A stretch of DNA of 64,000 bases. It comes from Alloyangia pacifica (lineage in GTDB: Bacteria; Pseudomonadota; Alphaproteobacteria; Rhodobacterales; Rhodobacteraceae). Position 1 is the first letter of the stretch. Each line of letters starts with the position of its first letter. Under the pieces are notes generated by a model that saw nothing but the letters and a program-made list of their open reading frames with translations, made no database searches and had not been told where the DNA came from. The stretch spans positions 124,001 to 188,000 of the forward strand of contig NZ_JAIVKX010000017.1 of the NCBI RefSeq assembly GCF_020524285.1, written 5' to 3'. This document shows positions 1 to 9,798 of this stretch, one piece after another. A program made the position numbers and the translations under genes.

Positions 1-317
1 GACGAGGTGTCGCCGGTGCGGTCCTCGACGCGGATCGGCAGCCCGGCTTCCTCGATGGGGATCAGCAGGTTGCGCCGGATATCCGCCGCCAGCGCCTTCA
101 GCGGCGAGACGTAGAGCGTGTGCAACCCACTCCGCGGCGCCTCGGTGAGCTCGGCCAGCGTCGGCAGGAAGCCCGCCAGCGTCTTGCCCCCGCCCGTGGG
201 CGCGATGAGCAGCAGCGATGGGGCGGAAGCACGCTCCAGCATGCTGCGCTGGTGCGGGTGCAGGCTCCAGCCACGGGAGGAAAACCATTTGTCGAGAGAG
301 GCGGGCAATGCGGACAT
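1..317 (-). CDS. Ligase-associated DEXH-box DNA helicase, N-terminal part (runs off the left edge)
   Basis: Reading leftward from ATG at 317 there is an open frame of 105 codons that continues out of the window, so only the N-terminus is seen. It begins MSALPASLDKWFSSRGW, contains the Walker A motif APTGGGKT near residue 48 and then TLYVSPLKALAADI, the motif Ia pattern of Lhr-type superfamily 2 helicases. In Rhodobacteraceae this protein sits with an ATP-dependent DNA ligase and a metallophosphoesterase in a DNA-repair cluster; those partners would lie to the left and are not visible. The family call is good, the exact subtype less so because most of the protein is missing. Confidence 0.8.
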   Translation of the reverse strand, partial: MSALPASLDKWFSSRGWSLHPHQRSMLERASAPSLLLIAPTGGGKTLAGFLPTLAELTEAPRSGLHTLYVSPLKALAADIRRNLLIPIEEAGLPIRVEDRTGDTS

Positions 318-380
318 GCCTCCAAGATAGGTGCGCCTCGCCCGAGGAAAAGCGCCCTGCATCCCCTTTCGCCTAGGTGA

Positions 381-430
381 AAATATCCCGGGGGAGACCG
401 CGCGGAGCGCGGGCGGGGGCAGCGCCCCCC
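381..430. repeat. GC-rich palindromic intergenic element
   Basis: The stretch after GAAAATATCCCGGG contains GCGCGGAGCGCGG and the hairpin GGGGGC-AGC-GCCCCC at 415-429. It lies in the 259-bp gap between the divergent helicase and yghU genes. From memory, elements of this look recur between genes in Rhodobacteraceae, but I could not count copies. A related hairpin is embedded in xdhA at 22701-22735. Confidence 0.35.
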
Positions 431-576
431 TTGTCCGGGGCCGCGGTGCCGGGAGCGGCGCTGACGCCCGCACGTGCCCGCCTCACACCCCCATGTGCCG
501 CCACGCACAGCGCCGGCTCTGGCCTTTCGGGATCAAACCACTAGGGTTCGGGGCAATCAGACAATGGAGCCCTCTC

Positions 577-1434
577 ATGACTTCCGAATACACCCCTCCC
601 AAGGTCTGGACATGGGACGCCGAGAGCGGCGGCCGGTTCGCCTCGATCAACCGTCCCATCGCCGGGCCGACCCATGACAAGGAGCTGCCGGTCGGCAAGC
701 ATCCGTTCCAGCTCTACAGCCTCGCCACGCCGAACGGCCAGAAGGCCGGGGTGTTGTTCGAAGAGCTGCTCGCCGCAGGCCATGACGCCGAATACGACGC
801 CTGGCTGATCAACATCGGCGACGGCGACCAGTTCGGCTCCGGCTTCGTCGATGTGAACCCGAACTCGAAGATCCCGGCGCTGCTCGACCGCTCGGGCGAC
901 ACGCCGGTGCGGGTCTTCGAGTCCGGCGCCATCCTGCTGCACCTCGCCGAGAAGTTCGGCGCCTTCCTGGGCAAGCCCGAGGAGCGTGCCGAGATGCTGA
1001 GCTGGCTGTTCTGGCAGATGGGCAGCGCGCCCTACCTCGGCGGCGGCTTCGGACATTTCTACGCCTATGCGCCGTCGAAGATGGAATACCCGATCAACCG
1101 CTTCGCGATGGAGACCAAGCGCCAGCTCGACGTGCTGGACCGCAACCTCGCCGAGCGCAAGTTCATGACCGGCGACGACTACACCATCGCCGATATCGCG
1201 ATCTGGTGCTGGTACGGCAACCTCGCGCTGGGGCGCCAGTACGAGGCCGCGGAGTTCCTCGACGTGACCAGCTACAAGAACGTGCAGCGGTGGGCGCAGG
1301 AGATCGATGCGCGCCCGGCGGTGAAGCGCGGCCGCATGGTCAACAAGGCCACCGGCCCGATCGAGGAGCAGCTGCACGAGCGCCACGACGCCTCGGACTT
1401 CGATCTGCGCACGCAGGACAAGCTGGCGGGGTGA
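577..1434 (+). CDS. yghU: Glutathione-dependent disulfide-bond oxidoreductase, YghU-type glutathione S-transferase
   Basis: This 285-residue cytosolic protein matches the length (about 288) and layout of E. coli YghU, a nu-class glutathione transferase that reduces disulfides such as 2-hydroxyethyl disulfide with glutathione. The N-terminal thioredoxin fold holds TPNGQK at residues 51-56, the segment that contacts the glutathione thiols in this class, and FESGAI near residue 108, the glutathione-binding ES pair. The all-alpha C-terminal domain follows, with GDDYTIADIAIW. I chose the ATG at 577 because the family starts with a short Tyr/Pro-rich leader; an upstream in-frame ATG at 331 would add an unrelated basic extension. 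It is a single-gene unit, ended by a hairpin terminator, and convergent with hisG. Confidence 0.88.
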   Translation: MTSEYTPPKVWTWDAESGGRFASINRPIAGPTHDKELPVGKHPFQLYSLATPNGQKAGVLFEELLAAGHDAEYDAWLINIGDGDQFGSGFVDVNPNSKIPALLDRSGDTPVRVFESGAILLHLAEKFGAFLGKPEERAEMLSWLFWQMGSAPYLGGGFGHFYAYAPSKMEYPINRFAMETKRQLDVLDRNLAERKFMTGDDYTIADIAIWCWYGNLALGRQYEAAEFLDVTSYKNVQRWAQEIDARPAVKRGRMVNKATGPIEEQLHERHDASDFDLRTQDKLAG

Positions 1435-1442
1435 GGGGACGC

Positions 1443-1466
1443 GCAACGTCCTTCGAAGGACGTTGC
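1443..1466. repeat. Perfect 24-bp palindrome downstream of yghU
   Basis: Each 12-base half reads GCAACGTCCTTC, followed by its exact reverse complement. It lies 8 bases after the yghU stop and before a conventional terminator. It may be part of an intergenic repeat family or an auxiliary RNA hairpin; function unknown. Confidence 0.6.
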
Positions 1467-1486
1467 AAATCTCTTCGCAGAGCTTT

Positions 1487-1518
1487 GGCCCGGGGGTTCA
1501 ACTTCCCGGGCCTTTTCT
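1487..1518 (+). terminator. Rho-independent terminator of yghU
   Basis: An 8-bp GGCCCGGG/CCCGGGCC stem with a 10-base loop is followed by TTTTCTTG on the plus strand. It lies between the convergent yghU and hisG genes. Confidence 0.75.
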
Positions 1519-1536
1519 TGCGCGGGCTTGTCCTTG

Positions 1537-2229
1537 TCAGACGCGCAGCATCTCGCAGAGCGTGCGCAGCGCCTCGCGGTCGGCGTCGTTCATCTTCGCG
1601 GCGCGTGAGCGGAAGAGCGTCGCCTGCGAGCGCAGCACCGGCTCCTCGGCCAGCACCTTGAGGTGGTTGGCGCGGAGCGTCTCGCCGGTCGAGGTGATGT
1701 CGGCGATGGCCTCGGCGGTGAGGTTCTTCACCGTGCCCTCGGTCGCGCCCTGGCTGTCGACGAGCTGGTAGTCGGCGACCCCGCCCATGCGCAGGTAGTC
1801 GCGCACCAGCCGGTGGTATTTGGTCGCGATGCGCATGCGGAAGCCATGGCGGGCGCGGAAGGCGGCGGCGGCGCCGTCGAGATCGTCGAGCGAGTCAACA
1901 TCCACCCAGGCGGCGGGCACGGCAACGATGAGGTCCGCCTGCCCGAAGCCCAGCTCGGCCAGCTGCTCGACCTTCTGGTCCCATTGCACCAGCTTCTCGC
2001 GGATCAGATCGGTGCCGGTGACCCCGAGGTGGATACGGCCGGCGGCCAGTTCGCGCGGGATCTCCCCGGCCGAGAGCAGCACCAGGGACACGCCCTCGAC
2101 GCCCTCGACCGCGCCCGCGTATTCGCGGTCCGAGCCGGTGCGCGACAGCTTGACGCCGCGCGCGCCGAACCAGTCGAAGGTCTTCTCCATCAGACGGCCC
2201 TTGGAGGGCACTCCGAGCTTGATGGTCAT
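1537..2229 (-). CDS. hisG: ATP phosphoribosyltransferase catalytic subunit, short form
   Basis: HisG catalyses the first step of histidine synthesis, ATP plus PRPP to phosphoribosyl-ATP. At 230 residues this is the short form that lacks the C-terminal regulatory domain and needs HisZ as partner. It starts [14 protein letters not shown], typical of the family, and has the PRPP-site-like stretch DSQGATEGTVKNL at about residue 158. Its ATG overlaps the hisZ stop by 4 bases (ATGA), so the two subunits are probably translationally coupled. It is the last gene of a hisS-hisZ-hisG operon transcribed leftward and is convergent with yghU. Confidence 0.95.
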   Translation of the reverse strand: MTIKLGVPSKGRLMEKTFDWFGARGVKLSRTGSDREYAGAVEGVEGVSLVLLSAGEIPRELAAGRIHLGVTGTDLIREKLVQWDQKVEQLAELGFGQADLIVAVPAAWVDVDSLDDLDGAAAAFRARHGFRMRIATKYHRLVRDYLRMGGVADYQLVDSQGATEGTVKNLTAEAIADITSTGETLRANHLKVLAEEPVLRSQATLFRSRAAKMNDADREALRTLCEMLRV

Positions 2230-3308
2230 CGTGCCACCTCCAGAAGGATGCCCGGTCGGATCACGCCGCCGACGGCGGGGATTTCCTGCCCGCCGCCGAG
2301 CCGCCGGGTGAGCGCATCGTAGCGTCCGCCGGTGGCGACGGGCGGCAGGTCCGGGCGGCTCTCGCAGACGAAGCCGAAGGCGAAACCGTCGTAATATTCC
2401 ATCGAGCTGCGGCCGTAGCTGGCCTCGAAGTCGAGCTCGGCCACGTCGACGCCGCGCGCCGCGAGCGCATCGCAGCGGCGCTCGAAGGTCTCGAGCGCGG
2501 GCAGCAGCGCGGGCATGTCCACGGCGATGTCGCGCAGGTGCTCGAGCGCGAAGGAGCAGGTCTCGCGCACCGCCAGCACCGCGTCGATCAAGTCCACCTG
2601 GGCACGCGACAGCGGCGGCTCGGCGGCATCGGCGCGCAGCGCGGCGATGCGAGCCTCGATCTCGCGCTCGGAGCGCAGGCCGATCACCGGTCCGGCCTTG
2701 GCCATAGGGTCGTCCTGCGCCAGCATCGCGGCGCGGGGGGCGGGCACCGGCGTCTTGCCCGAAAAGCGGTCGAGCAGGGCGCGGAAGCGGCGCGGCCGCC
2801 AGATGTGGCGCAGCAGCGCATCGCGGCGTTCCTGCGAGGTCTGCAGCCCGGCCACGGCGGCGGTCAGGATGCCGATGTCGCCGGTCACCGGGCGCAGGTT
2901 CACCGGCTTCAGCACCTCGGCGAACAGGCCGAAGACCTCGGCGTCGAGCTTGGCCTGATCGCCGCGGTCGAAGACCTCGTAGCCCACCTGGTAGTATTCC
3001 GACGGGCGTTCGGGGTGCTCTTCCTGGCGGCGGAAGACCTCGCCCGCGTAGGTGTAGCGGGCGGGCTCTGCGCCGTCGGACATGTGCATCTCGACCACCG
3101 GCACGGTGAAGTCGGGACGCAGCATCATCTCGCCGCGGTTCGGGTCATGGGTGACATAGGCGCGCGCCCGGATGTCCTCGCCGTAGAGGTCCAGCAGCGT
3201 CTCCGCCGACTGCATGATCGCGCAGTCGAGCGGCTGCGCCCCGGCCTCGGCGAAGACGGCCCTCAGCCGTTCCGCCTCGGCCTTCTCGGCAGCGAAACTC
3301 ACGCCCAT
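2226..3308 (-). CDS. hisZ: ATP phosphoribosyltransferase regulatory subunit
   Basis: HisZ is a paralogue of histidyl-tRNA synthetase that has lost aminoacylation and forms a hetero-octamer with short HisG, mediating histidine feedback. The 360-residue product keeps class II synthetase-like segments, for example [25 protein letters not shown] and the late [14 protein letters not shown] chose the ATG at 3308, which overlaps the end of hisS by 10 bases, over an upstream ATG at 3383 that would lie deep inside hisS. The gene is sandwiched between hisS and hisG on the same strand, with overlaps at both ends, which fits coordinated production of the synthetase and the pathway's first enzyme. Confidence 0.93.
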   Translation of the reverse strand: MGVSFAAEKAEAERLRAVFAEAGAQPLDCAIMQSAETLLDLYGEDIRARAYVTHDPNRGEMMLRPDFTVPVVEMHMSDGAEPARYTYAGEVFRRQEEHPERPSEYYQVGYEVFDRGDQAKLDAEVFGLFAEVLKPVNLRPVTGDIGILTAAVAGLQTSQERRDALLRHIWRPRRFRALLDRFSGKTPVPAPRAAMLAQDDPMAKAGPVIGLRSEREIEARIAALRADAAEPPLSRAQVDLIDAVLAVRETCSFALEHLRDIAVDMPALLPALETFERRCDALAARGVDVAELDFEASYGRSSMEYYDGFAFGFVCESRPDLPPVATGGRYDALTRRLGGGQEIPAVGGVIRPGILLEVAR

Positions 3309-4771
3309 TGGCTCAGGATCTCGCGCACCTTGGCGACCAGCTGGTCGCGCGGCACCTCGTATTGCGAGGGCCGTTCCTTCCACTCTTCTAGGCTGGCGTT
3401 TTCGGCCAGTTTCGCGCCGAGGATCAGGTCCTTGATCTGCACCACGCCGCGCTCCTTCTCGTCACCGCCCTCGATGACGGCCACGGGGGATTCGCGCTTG
3501 TCGGCGTATTTGAGCTGGTTGCCGAAGTTCTTCGGGTTGCCGAGGTAGACCTCGGCGCGGATGCCGTTGTTGCGCAGCTCGGCGACCATCGCCTGGTAGT
3601 CGGCCATGCGCGCCTTATCCATCACGGTCACCACCACCGGACCCTGCGCGGCCCCGCCGATGCGGCCCTTGGCGCGCAGCGCGGCGAGCAGACGGTCGAC
3701 GCCGATCGACACACCTGTTGCCGGCACCGACTGGCCGGTGAAGCGCTTGACCAGATCGTCGTAGCGCCCGCCGCCGGAGACCGAGCCGAACTGCCGCTTG
3801 CGGCCCTTCTCGTCGAGGATCTCGAAGGTCAGCTCTGCCTCGAACACCGGGCCGGTGTAATAGCCGAGGCCACGCACGACCGAGGGGTCGATCTCGATGC
3901 GGCTCGAGCCGTAACCGCCCGCGTCGAGCAGCGTGGCGATCTGCTCCAGCTCGTCGACGCCCTCGGCCCCCACGGCAGAGCCACCGATGGCAGCGCGCAG
4001 GTTGGCGAGCGTCGCGGCGGCGTCAGCGCCCTTGGAGGTCAGGAAGGCCAGCACCGGTGCCGCCTGATCGTCGCTGAGGCCCACACCGTCGATATAGGCG
4101 CCCGAGGCGTCGAGGCGCCCCTTGCCCAGCAGCTCGCGCACGCCGCTTTCGCCGACCTTGTCGAACTTGTCGATGGTGCGCAGCACGGCCTGCTGCTGCG
4201 CGTCATCCGACAGGCCCATGGTCTCGAGCACGCCGTTCAGCACCTTGCGGTTGTTGACCCGCACCACGTAGTCGCCGCGCGGGATGCCGACCTCTTCCAG
4301 AGTGTCCGACAGCATCGCGCAGATCTCGGCGTCGGCGGCCACGGAGGGCGCGCCCACGGTGTCCGCATCGCATTGGTAGAACTGGCGGAAGCGGCCCGGG
4401 CCGGGCTTTTCATTGCGCCAGACCGGCCCCATGGCATAGCGCCGGTAGGGGGTCGGCAGGTCGTTGCGGTGCTGGGCGTAGACCCGCGCCAGCGGCGCGG
4501 TCAGGTCGTAGCGCAGCGCCACCCAGCCGTCGTCATCGTCTTCCCAGGCAAAGACCCCCTCGTTCGGACGGTCCACGTCCGGAAGGAACTTGCCGAGCGC
4601 CTCGACGGTCTCCACGGCGGAGCTTTCCAGCGCCTCGAAGCCGTAGCGATGATAGACCCCGGCGATCGTCTGCAGCATATGCGCACGCTCGGTCACTTCC
4701 GTGCCGAAATAGTCGCGGAACCCCTTGGGCGTTTGTGCCCGGGGGCGGGGGGCTTTCTTTTCCTTGGCCAT
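3299..4771 (-). CDS. hisS: Histidine--tRNA ligase
   Basis: This class II aminoacyl-tRNA synthetase charges tRNA-His. The 490-residue protein begins [23 protein letters not shown], including the family N-terminus PKGFRDY. It carries motif-2-like [20 protein letters not shown], the HisA-type motif [16 protein letters not shown], and motif 3 [13 protein letters not shown], followed by a C-terminal anticodon-binding domain. Length is somewhat above the E. coli enzyme (424), as is common in alphaproteobacteria. The ATG at 4771 was chosen because the family signature begins shortly after it; the upstream in-frame extension has no family resemblance. It heads the hisS-hisZ-hisG operon. Confidence 0.96.
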   Translation of the reverse strand: MAKEKKAPRPRAQTPKGFRDYFGTEVTERAHMLQTIAGVYHRYGFEALESSAVETVEALGKFLPDVDRPNEGVFAWEDDDDGWVALRYDLTAPLARVYAQHRNDLPTPYRRYAMGPVWRNEKPGPGRFRQFYQCDADTVGAPSVAADAEICAMLSDTLEEVGIPRGDYVVRVNNRKVLNGVLETMGLSDDAQQQAVLRTIDKFDKVGESGVRELLGKGRLDASGAYIDGVGLSDDQAAPVLAFLTSKGADAAATLANLRAAIGGSAVGAEGVDELEQIATLLDAGGYGSSRIEIDPSVVRGLGYYTGPVFEAELTFEILDEKGRKRQFGSVSGGGRYDDLVKRFTGQSVPATGVSIGVDRLLAALRAKGRIGGAAQGPVVVTVMDKARMADYQAMVAELRNNGIRAEVYLGNPKNFGNQLKYADKRESPVAVIEGGDEKERGVVQIKDLILGAKLAENASLEEWKERPSQYEVPRDQLVAKVREILSQWA

Positions 4772-4993
4772 GGCCTCGCTCCGGCTTTCCAGATTGCGCG
4801 CATCCCATAGCCGCTCACCCCGCGAGGAGCAAGCAAAGCCCCGCCCGAGGCGGCAATTCTCCCACAGAGGCCCGGCTTTTCCTGCCCCGGCGCCGCGCAT
4901 GGCGCGACGCCTGGCGGATTCGCATCGCTCGGGCGCTCAGCGCGCACATGGTGCGGCCAATGCTCTTAGGTCCGCGGTATCAGAAGGGTGGGA

Positions 4994-5069
<76 letters not shown>

Positions 5070-5076
5070 GTGATGC

Positions 5077-5451
5077 GCGGTTTAGCCAAGCTTCAGGCGG
5101 CTTTCAAGCCTGATCCTCCGTCATATCGTCAATCGTTGCGAGCGGCCCCGGGCGCTCTTGGTCCGAGGGCTGTGCGGGAGAGCGCGAAGCCTTCCGGCGG
5201 GAGGGGGCGCCGCCGCGAGTTCAGTCGCCGCGCGGCGGCTAGAGGTGATGAATGCGGGCTTCGCGTTGTGCGCGCAGGCCCGGCGGTCTCGCGTGTCAGC
5301 CATCCTGGGGCAGGGCTCTGTCGCCGGGCTGCGCGGGGAGCCTTTCGCGAATCTCGACCGGCGAGATGCCGGGCGGCTGCGCCATTCGGACCATCGCGAT
5401 CCGGCTAGGCAGGCGCCACGCGGTTGTGGGGCTTAACTTGTTGTCCGGAAA
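5077..5451. other. Spacer between the two tRNA-Val genes with no recognisable gene
   Basis: About 375 bases lie between the two tRNA genes, ending at the terminator of the right-hand tRNA. Several short open frames exist on both strands, but none has a convincing ribosome site or a recognisable product. The promoter of the left-hand tRNA must lie here. Confidence 0.5.
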
Positions 5452-5494
5452 TGAAAAGAGGCGCGCTTCGGGGAAACCGTGCAGCGCGCCTCTT
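5452..5494 (-). terminator. Rho-independent terminator of tRNA-Val(CAC)
   Basis: An 11-bp perfect stem, AAGAGGCGCGC (5484-5494 as read on the minus strand) pairing with GCGCGCCTCTT, is followed by TTCATTTCC. It begins 8 bases beyond the CCA end of the tRNA. Confidence 0.85.
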
Positions 5495-5501
5495 GGAAGA
5501 A

Positions 5502-5576
5502 TGGTGGGTGATAAGAGATTTGAACTCCTGACATCTTCGATGTGAACGAAGCGCTCTACCACTGAGCTAATCACCC
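5502..5576 (-). tRNA. tRNA-Val, anticodon CAC
   Basis: A 75-nt cloverleaf on the minus strand has the same acceptor GGGTGAT/ATCACCC as its neighbour, D-arm AGCTCAGTGGTAGAGC (one base shorter), anticodon stem CTTCG/CGAAG with loop TTCACAT giving CAC, and an encoded CCA end. It reads GUG, a frequent codon in this GC-rich genome. The two tRNAs are clearly diverged duplicates. Confidence 0.95.
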
Positions 5577-5779
5577 GGTAGGCGGGCTTTTACTCATATG
5601 GCATGGGGCGCGCAAGAGGGATCGGGGCAAAAATTTCACAAATTTCCGGCCCTGCCGCGACGGCAGAAAAACGGCTGCGAGTGGTGCTATCCGAGGGGAC
5701 TTCGCGCCTGTCGGCGTTGCAGACTCCCTCGGGATATCTGAACAGCATGGACGGGGCAGAAGAGCGCCCGGAATACAAA

Positions 5780-5805
5780 GAAGCGGGCCCCGGAGGACCC
5801 GCTTC
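5780..5805 (-). terminator. Rho-independent terminator of lon
   Basis: On the minus strand AAGCGGGTCC pairs with GGGCCCGCTT (one G-U pair) around a short loop, followed by CTTTGTATTCC. It lies about 25 bases after the lon stop codon. Confidence 0.75.
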
Positions 5806-5829
5806 CATGCTGTGGTGTATCGGAGGGGA

Positions 5830-8235
5830 TCAGTGCGCGGTCGCGCCCGTGCCCTTCTCATCCTTGGCGCGTAGGGCGGCGGCAGCCTCTTCGGCTTCCT
5901 CGTCCCACTCGATGGGCTCGGGCTTGCCGATCAGCGCCATGTCGAGCACCTCGGAGACGTGCTTGACCGGGATGATCTCGAGGCCCTGCTTCACGTTGTC
6001 CGGCAGCTCGGCGAGATCCTTCTCGTTCTCCTCGGGGATGAACACCGTTTTGATGCCCCCCCGCAGAGCCGCGAGCAGCTTCTCCTTGAGCCCGCCGATG
6101 GCCGACGCATTGCCGCGCAGGGTGACCTCGCCGGTCATGGCGATGTCCTTGCGCACCGGCAGGCCGGTCAACACCGAGACGATTGCCGTCACCATCGCCA
6201 GGCCGGCCGAGGGGCCGTCCTTGGGCGTGGCACCGTCCGGCACGTGGACGTGGATGTCCATCTTGTCGAACTTCGGCGGCTTCACCCCGAGCTGCGGCGA
6301 GATCGAGCGGACGTAGCTGGACGCCGCCTCGATCGACTCCTTCATCACGTCGCCGAGCTTGCCGGTGGTCTTCATCCGGCCCTTGCCCGGCAGGCGCAGC
6401 GCCTCGATCTGCAGCAGGTCGCCGCCCACAGAGGTATAGGCCAGACCGGTGACAACACCCACCTGGTTCTCATCCTCGGCCAGACCGTAACGGAACTTCT
6501 TCACGCCGAGGAAGTCGTCGAGATTGTCCCGCGTGACTTCCACGTGCTTGGTCTCGCCCTTGACGATCTTGGTCACCGCTTTCCGCGCGATCTTCGCCAC
6601 TTCCCGCTCGAGGTTCCGGACACCGGCCTCGCGCGTGTAGTAGCGCAGGATATCGGTGAGCGCCTCGTCGGTGATGGTGAACTCGCCCTTCTTCAGGCCA
6701 TGCGCCTTGATCTGCTTGTCGAGCAGGTGGCGCTTGGTGATCTCGAGCTTCTCGTCCTCGGTGTAGCCCGAGAGCGGGATGATCTCCATCCGGTCGAGCA
6801 GCGGCCCCGGCATGTTGTACGAGTTCGAGGTCGTCACGAACATGACGTTCGACAGATCGTACTCCACCTCGAGGTAGTGATCGACGAAGGTGCCGTTCTG
6901 TTCGGGGTCGAGCACCTCGAGCATCGCCGAAGCGGGATCGCCACGGAAGTCCTGACCCATCTTGTCGATCTCGTCGAGCAGGATGAGCGGGTTGGTGGTC
7001 TTCGCCTTCTTCAGCGCCTGGATGATCTTGCCCGGCATCGAACCGATATAGGTCCGGCGGTGGCCGCGGATCTCGGACTCGTCCCGCACGCCGCCGAGCG
7101 AGATGCGGATGAACTCGCGCCCGGTGGCCTTGGCCATCGACTTGCCCAGCGAGGTCTTACCCACGCCCGGCGGGCCGACGAGGCAGAGGATCGGCCCCTT
7201 CAGCTTCTGGCTGCGCGCCTGCACCGCGAGATACTCGACGATGCGTTCCTTGACCTTGTCGAGGCTGTAGTGGTCGTGATCGAGGATTTCCTGGGCGCGG
7301 CCCAGATCCTTCTTCACGCGGCTCTTCACGCCCCACGGGATCGACAGCATCCAGTCGAGGTAGTTGCGCACGACCGTCGCCTCCGCGGACATCGGGCTCA
7401 TGTTGCGCAGCTTCTTGAGCTCGGCCTCGGCCTTTTCCTTGGCCTCTTTCGAGAGCTTGGTGGCCTCGATCTTCTCGGCCAGCTCGTTGATCTCGTTCTG
7501 GCCGTCCTCGCCGTCGCCGAGTTCCTTCTGAATGGCCTTCATCTGCTCATTCAGGTAGTACTCGCGCTGGGTCTTCTCCATCTGCGACTTGACGCGGGTC
7601 TTGATCTTCTTCTCGACCTGCAGGACCGAGAGCTCGCCCTGCATCAGGCCATAGACCTTCTCAAGCCGCTCGCTCACGGGCAGCGTTTCGAGAAGCTCCT
7701 GCTTCTGCTCCACCTCGATACCGAGGTGGCCCGCGACGAGGTCGGCCAGCTTGGCCGGATCGGTGGTTTCGGACACCGCCGAGAGCGCCTCTTCGGGGAT
7801 GTTCTTCTTGACCTTGGCGTAGCGCTCGAACTCCTCGGCGACGGTGCGCACCAATGCGGTGATCGCGGCCGGGTCGCCCGGCATTTCGGAGAGATACTCG
7901 GCCTTGGCTTCGAAGAAGCGGTCGTTCTCGAGATATTCGGTGATCTTGACGCGGCCCTGGCCCTCGACCAGCACCTTCACGGTGCCGTCGGGCAGCTTCA
8001 GCAGCTGCAGCACGTTGGCGAGCACGCCGGTCTTGTAGATGCCGTCGGAATCGGGGTCATCGACGGCGGGGTCGATCTGGGCGGCAAGCAGGATCTGCTT
8101 GTCGTCGGCCATCACCTCTTCCAGCGCGTGCACCGATTTCTCGCGCCCCACGAAGAGCGGCACGATCATATGCGGGAACACCACGATGTCCCGCAGCGGC
8201 AGCACCGGATAGGATGTGTTGAGAGGCTGTTGCAT
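5830..8235 (-). CDS. lon: ATP-dependent endopeptidase La (Lon)
   Basis: Lon is a homohexameric cytosolic AAA+ serine protease that degrades misfolded and regulatory proteins. Domains in order: N-terminal substrate-binding domain ([19 protein letters not shown]), coiled coil, AAA+ module with Walker [10 protein letters not shown] and Walker [12 protein letters not shown], and a C-terminal protease domain with catalytic Ser in DGPSAG (about residue 676) and Lys in GGLKEKL (about 717). Two ATGs compete, at 8241 and 8235. The ribosome site AAGGA abuts the first and is 6 bases before the second, so I chose 8235 (801 residues). A heat-shock-type promoter is seen upstream at 8311-8339. Confidence 0.97.
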   Translation of the reverse strand: MQQPLNTSYPVLPLRDIVVFPHMIVPLFVGREKSVHALEEVMADDKQILLAAQIDPAVDDPDSDGIYKTGVLANVLQLLKLPDGTVKVLVEGQGRVKITEYLENDRFFEAKAEYLSEMPGDPAAITALVRTVAEEFERYAKVKKNIPEEALSAVSETTDPAKLADLVAGHLGIEVEQKQELLETLPVSERLEKVYGLMQGELSVLQVEKKIKTRVKSQMEKTQREYYLNEQMKAIQKELGDGEDGQNEINELAEKIEATKLSKEAKEKAEAELKKLRNMSPMSAEATVVRNYLDWMLSIPWGVKSRVKKDLGRAQEILDHDHYSLDKVKERIVEYLAVQARSQKLKGPILCLVGPPGVGKTSLGKSMAKATGREFIRISLGGVRDESEIRGHRRTYIGSMPGKIIQALKKAKTTNPLILLDEIDKMGQDFRGDPASAMLEVLDPEQNGTFVDHYLEVEYDLSNVMFVTTSNSYNMPGPLLDRMEIIPLSGYTEDEKLEITKRHLLDKQIKAHGLKKGEFTITDEALTDILRYYTREAGVRNLEREVAKIARKAVTKIVKGETKHVEVTRDNLDDFLGVKKFRYGLAEDENQVGVVTGLAYTSVGGDLLQIEALRLPGKGRMKTTGKLGDVMKESIEAASSYVRSISPQLGVKPPKFDKMDIHVHVPDGATPKDGPSAGLAMVTAIVSVLTGLPVRKDIAMTGEVTLRGNASAIGGLKEKLLAALRGGIKTVFIPEENEKDLAELPDNVKQGLEIIPVKHVSEVLDMALIGKPEPIEWDEEAEEAAAALRAKDEKGTGATAH

Positions 8236-8310
8236 ACGCATTCCTTGCTACTGGCAGGACGGTCTGGCCCCGGATATCGGCGACCTCTGCCGTCCCCTGT
8301 CGGAGTATTC

Positions 8311-8339
8311 AGGTGGGGCGCGGGCGTTAACTTTTCAAG
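8311..8339 (-). promoter_or_regulatory. RpoH (sigma-32) type heat-shock promoter of lon
   Basis: Read on the minus strand, CTTGAAA (8339-8333) is followed after exactly 14 bases by CCCCACCT (8318-8311). The established sigma-32 consensus is CTTGAAA, 13-15 bases, CCCCATNT. The expected start of transcription, near 8303, leaves a leader of about 70 bases before lon. The match is by eye; the role is inferred from the match and from lon being a classic heat-shock gene. Confidence 0.7.
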
Positions 8340-8497
8340 CGCGCGAGACCCGTTCCCACCAATGTGACGTTCCGCTGCGCCGGGCGCAAGCGGGCAATTC
8401 GCGCATGGCAGGAGAATGCGGGGGGCGCGGCGCGAAAACCTTGCAACAGCCTTAACGGCAGCACCGTGAACACGCGGCGCCGCGCCCCCCACCGCCC

Positions 8498-9589
8498 TCA
8501 GGCGGCCTCGGTCAGCGTCGGGTAGTCGGTGTAGCCTTCCGCCCCGCCGCCGTAGAACGTGCCCTGATCGCCCTCGTTGAGCGGCGCGGCCTTTTCGAGG
8601 CGCGCCACGAGGTCAGGGTTGGAGATGAACGGGCGGCCGAAGGCCACCAAGTCGGCCTTGCCGGAGTTCACCGCCTCGATCGCCATCTCGCGGTCGTAGC
8701 CGTTGTTGCCCATCCAGACTCCCTCGTAGAGCGCATGCAGCGCGTCGAGGCTTTCGCCCTCGTTCAGCTCGCGCGGGCCGCCGGTGGTGCCTTCGACCAC
8801 GTGCAGGTAGGACAGCTTGTAGGCGTTGAGCTTGCCCACGACATACTCGAAGAGCGGCTGCGGGTCGTCCTCGGTGATGCCGTTTGCCGGCGAGAAGGGC
8901 GACAGGCGCAGGCCGGTGCGGTCGGCGCCGATCTCCTCGGTCACCGCGTCCAGCACCTCGAAGAGGAAGCGCGCACGGTTCTCGATGGAGCCGCCGTACT
9001 GATCTTCGCGCTGGTTGGCGCCGGTCTTGAGGAACTGGTCGATCAGGTAGCCGTTGGCGCCGTGCACCTCGACGCCGTCGAAGCCGGCCTCGATGGCCGC
9101 GCGGGCGGCGTGGCGATAGTCGGCGACGATGCCGGCGATCTCATCGGTTTCCAGCGCGCGCGGCGTCGAGGTTTCCTCGAAGCCGTTCAGCGTGAAGGTC
9201 TTGCCGCCAGCCGGAATGGCCGAGGGTGCCACCGGGGCCTGCCCGTCGGGTTGCAGCGAGGTGTGGCTGATCCGGCCGACGTGCCAGAGCTGGATGACGA
9301 TCTTGCCGCCTTCGGCGTGCACGGCGTCGGTCACCTTCTTCCAGGCTTCGACCTGACCCGGCGCGTAGATGCCGGGGGTCTGGATGTAGCCCTTGCCTTG
9401 CGGCGAGATCTGCGAGGCCTCGGTGATGATGAGTCCTGCGCCTGCGCGCTGGCGATAGTATTCCACGTGCAGATCGTTCACCTCGGCGGTGTCGTTGTCA
9501 GCACGGTTGCGGGTGAGCGGTGCCATCACCACGCGGTTGGCCATCTCGATGGCGCCGGCGGTGAAGGGGGTAAACAGGGCCTCGGTCAT
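8498..9589 (-). CDS. Alkene reductase, old yellow enzyme family (NemA-like)
   Basis: This 363-residue flavoprotein belongs to the FMN- and NADPH-dependent old yellow enzyme family, whose members reduce activated C=C bonds (enones, N-ethylmaleimide) and some nitro compounds. Landmarks: N-terminal LFTPFTAGAIEMANRVVMAPLTRNRA, GAGLIITEASQISPQGKGY, QLWHVGRISH, the substrate-site EVHGANGYLIDQFLK pattern near residue 185, and the C-terminal FMN phosphate-site pattern KADLVAFGRPFISNP. Length fits E. coli NemA (365). It stands alone upstream of lon on the same strand with about 260 bases between. The natural substrate cannot be told from sequence. Confidence 0.9.
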   Translation of the reverse strand: MTEALFTPFTAGAIEMANRVVMAPLTRNRADNDTAEVNDLHVEYYRQRAGAGLIITEASQISPQGKGYIQTPGIYAPGQVEAWKKVTDAVHAEGGKIVIQLWHVGRISHTSLQPDGQAPVAPSAIPAGGKTFTLNGFEETSTPRALETDEIAGIVADYRHAARAAIEAGFDGVEVHGANGYLIDQFLKTGANQREDQYGGSIENRARFLFEVLDAVTEEIGADRTGLRLSPFSPANGITEDDPQPLFEYVVGKLNAYKLSYLHVVEGTTGGPRELNEGESLDALHALYEGVWMGNNGYDREMAIEAVNSGKADLVAFGRPFISNPDLVARLEKAAPLNEGDQGTFYGGGAEGYTDYPTLTEAA

Positions 9590-9739
9590 GGAATGTCTCC
9601 CTTGCTTTGGGCCTAGATCAGGCCGGGCGATCCCCGGCGTCGGACTGCAAAGATAGGGAGGTGCTGCGCTGCGGCAACCGCGCAGGGCGCTGTGCGGAAT
9701 TGCACGGAACGCATGGCCGGTCAGAAAGGGGGGGGCAAA

Positions 9740-9776
9740 AGCAAAGGCGGCACCACGTCTCCGCAGCGCCGCCCTT
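9740..9776 (-). terminator. Probable terminator of tgt
   Basis: On the minus strand AAGGGCGGC pairs with GCCGCCTTT (8 of 9 pairs) and is followed by GCTTTTGCC. It starts about 25 bases past the tgt stop. Confidence 0.55.
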
Positions 9777-9798
9777 CGATCGGTTCGGGATCGCCGCG

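Noticed and set aside
541-1446. Long minus-strand open frame across yghU (301 codons)
   Set aside because: It is the shadow of the YghU gene: GC-rich third positions keep the opposite strand open, and the product is low-complexity with no family signature.
5959-8367. Plus-strand open frame of about 800 codons across lon
   Set aside because: It is antisense to lon with no recognisable domain or ribosome site; the Lon reading is unambiguous.
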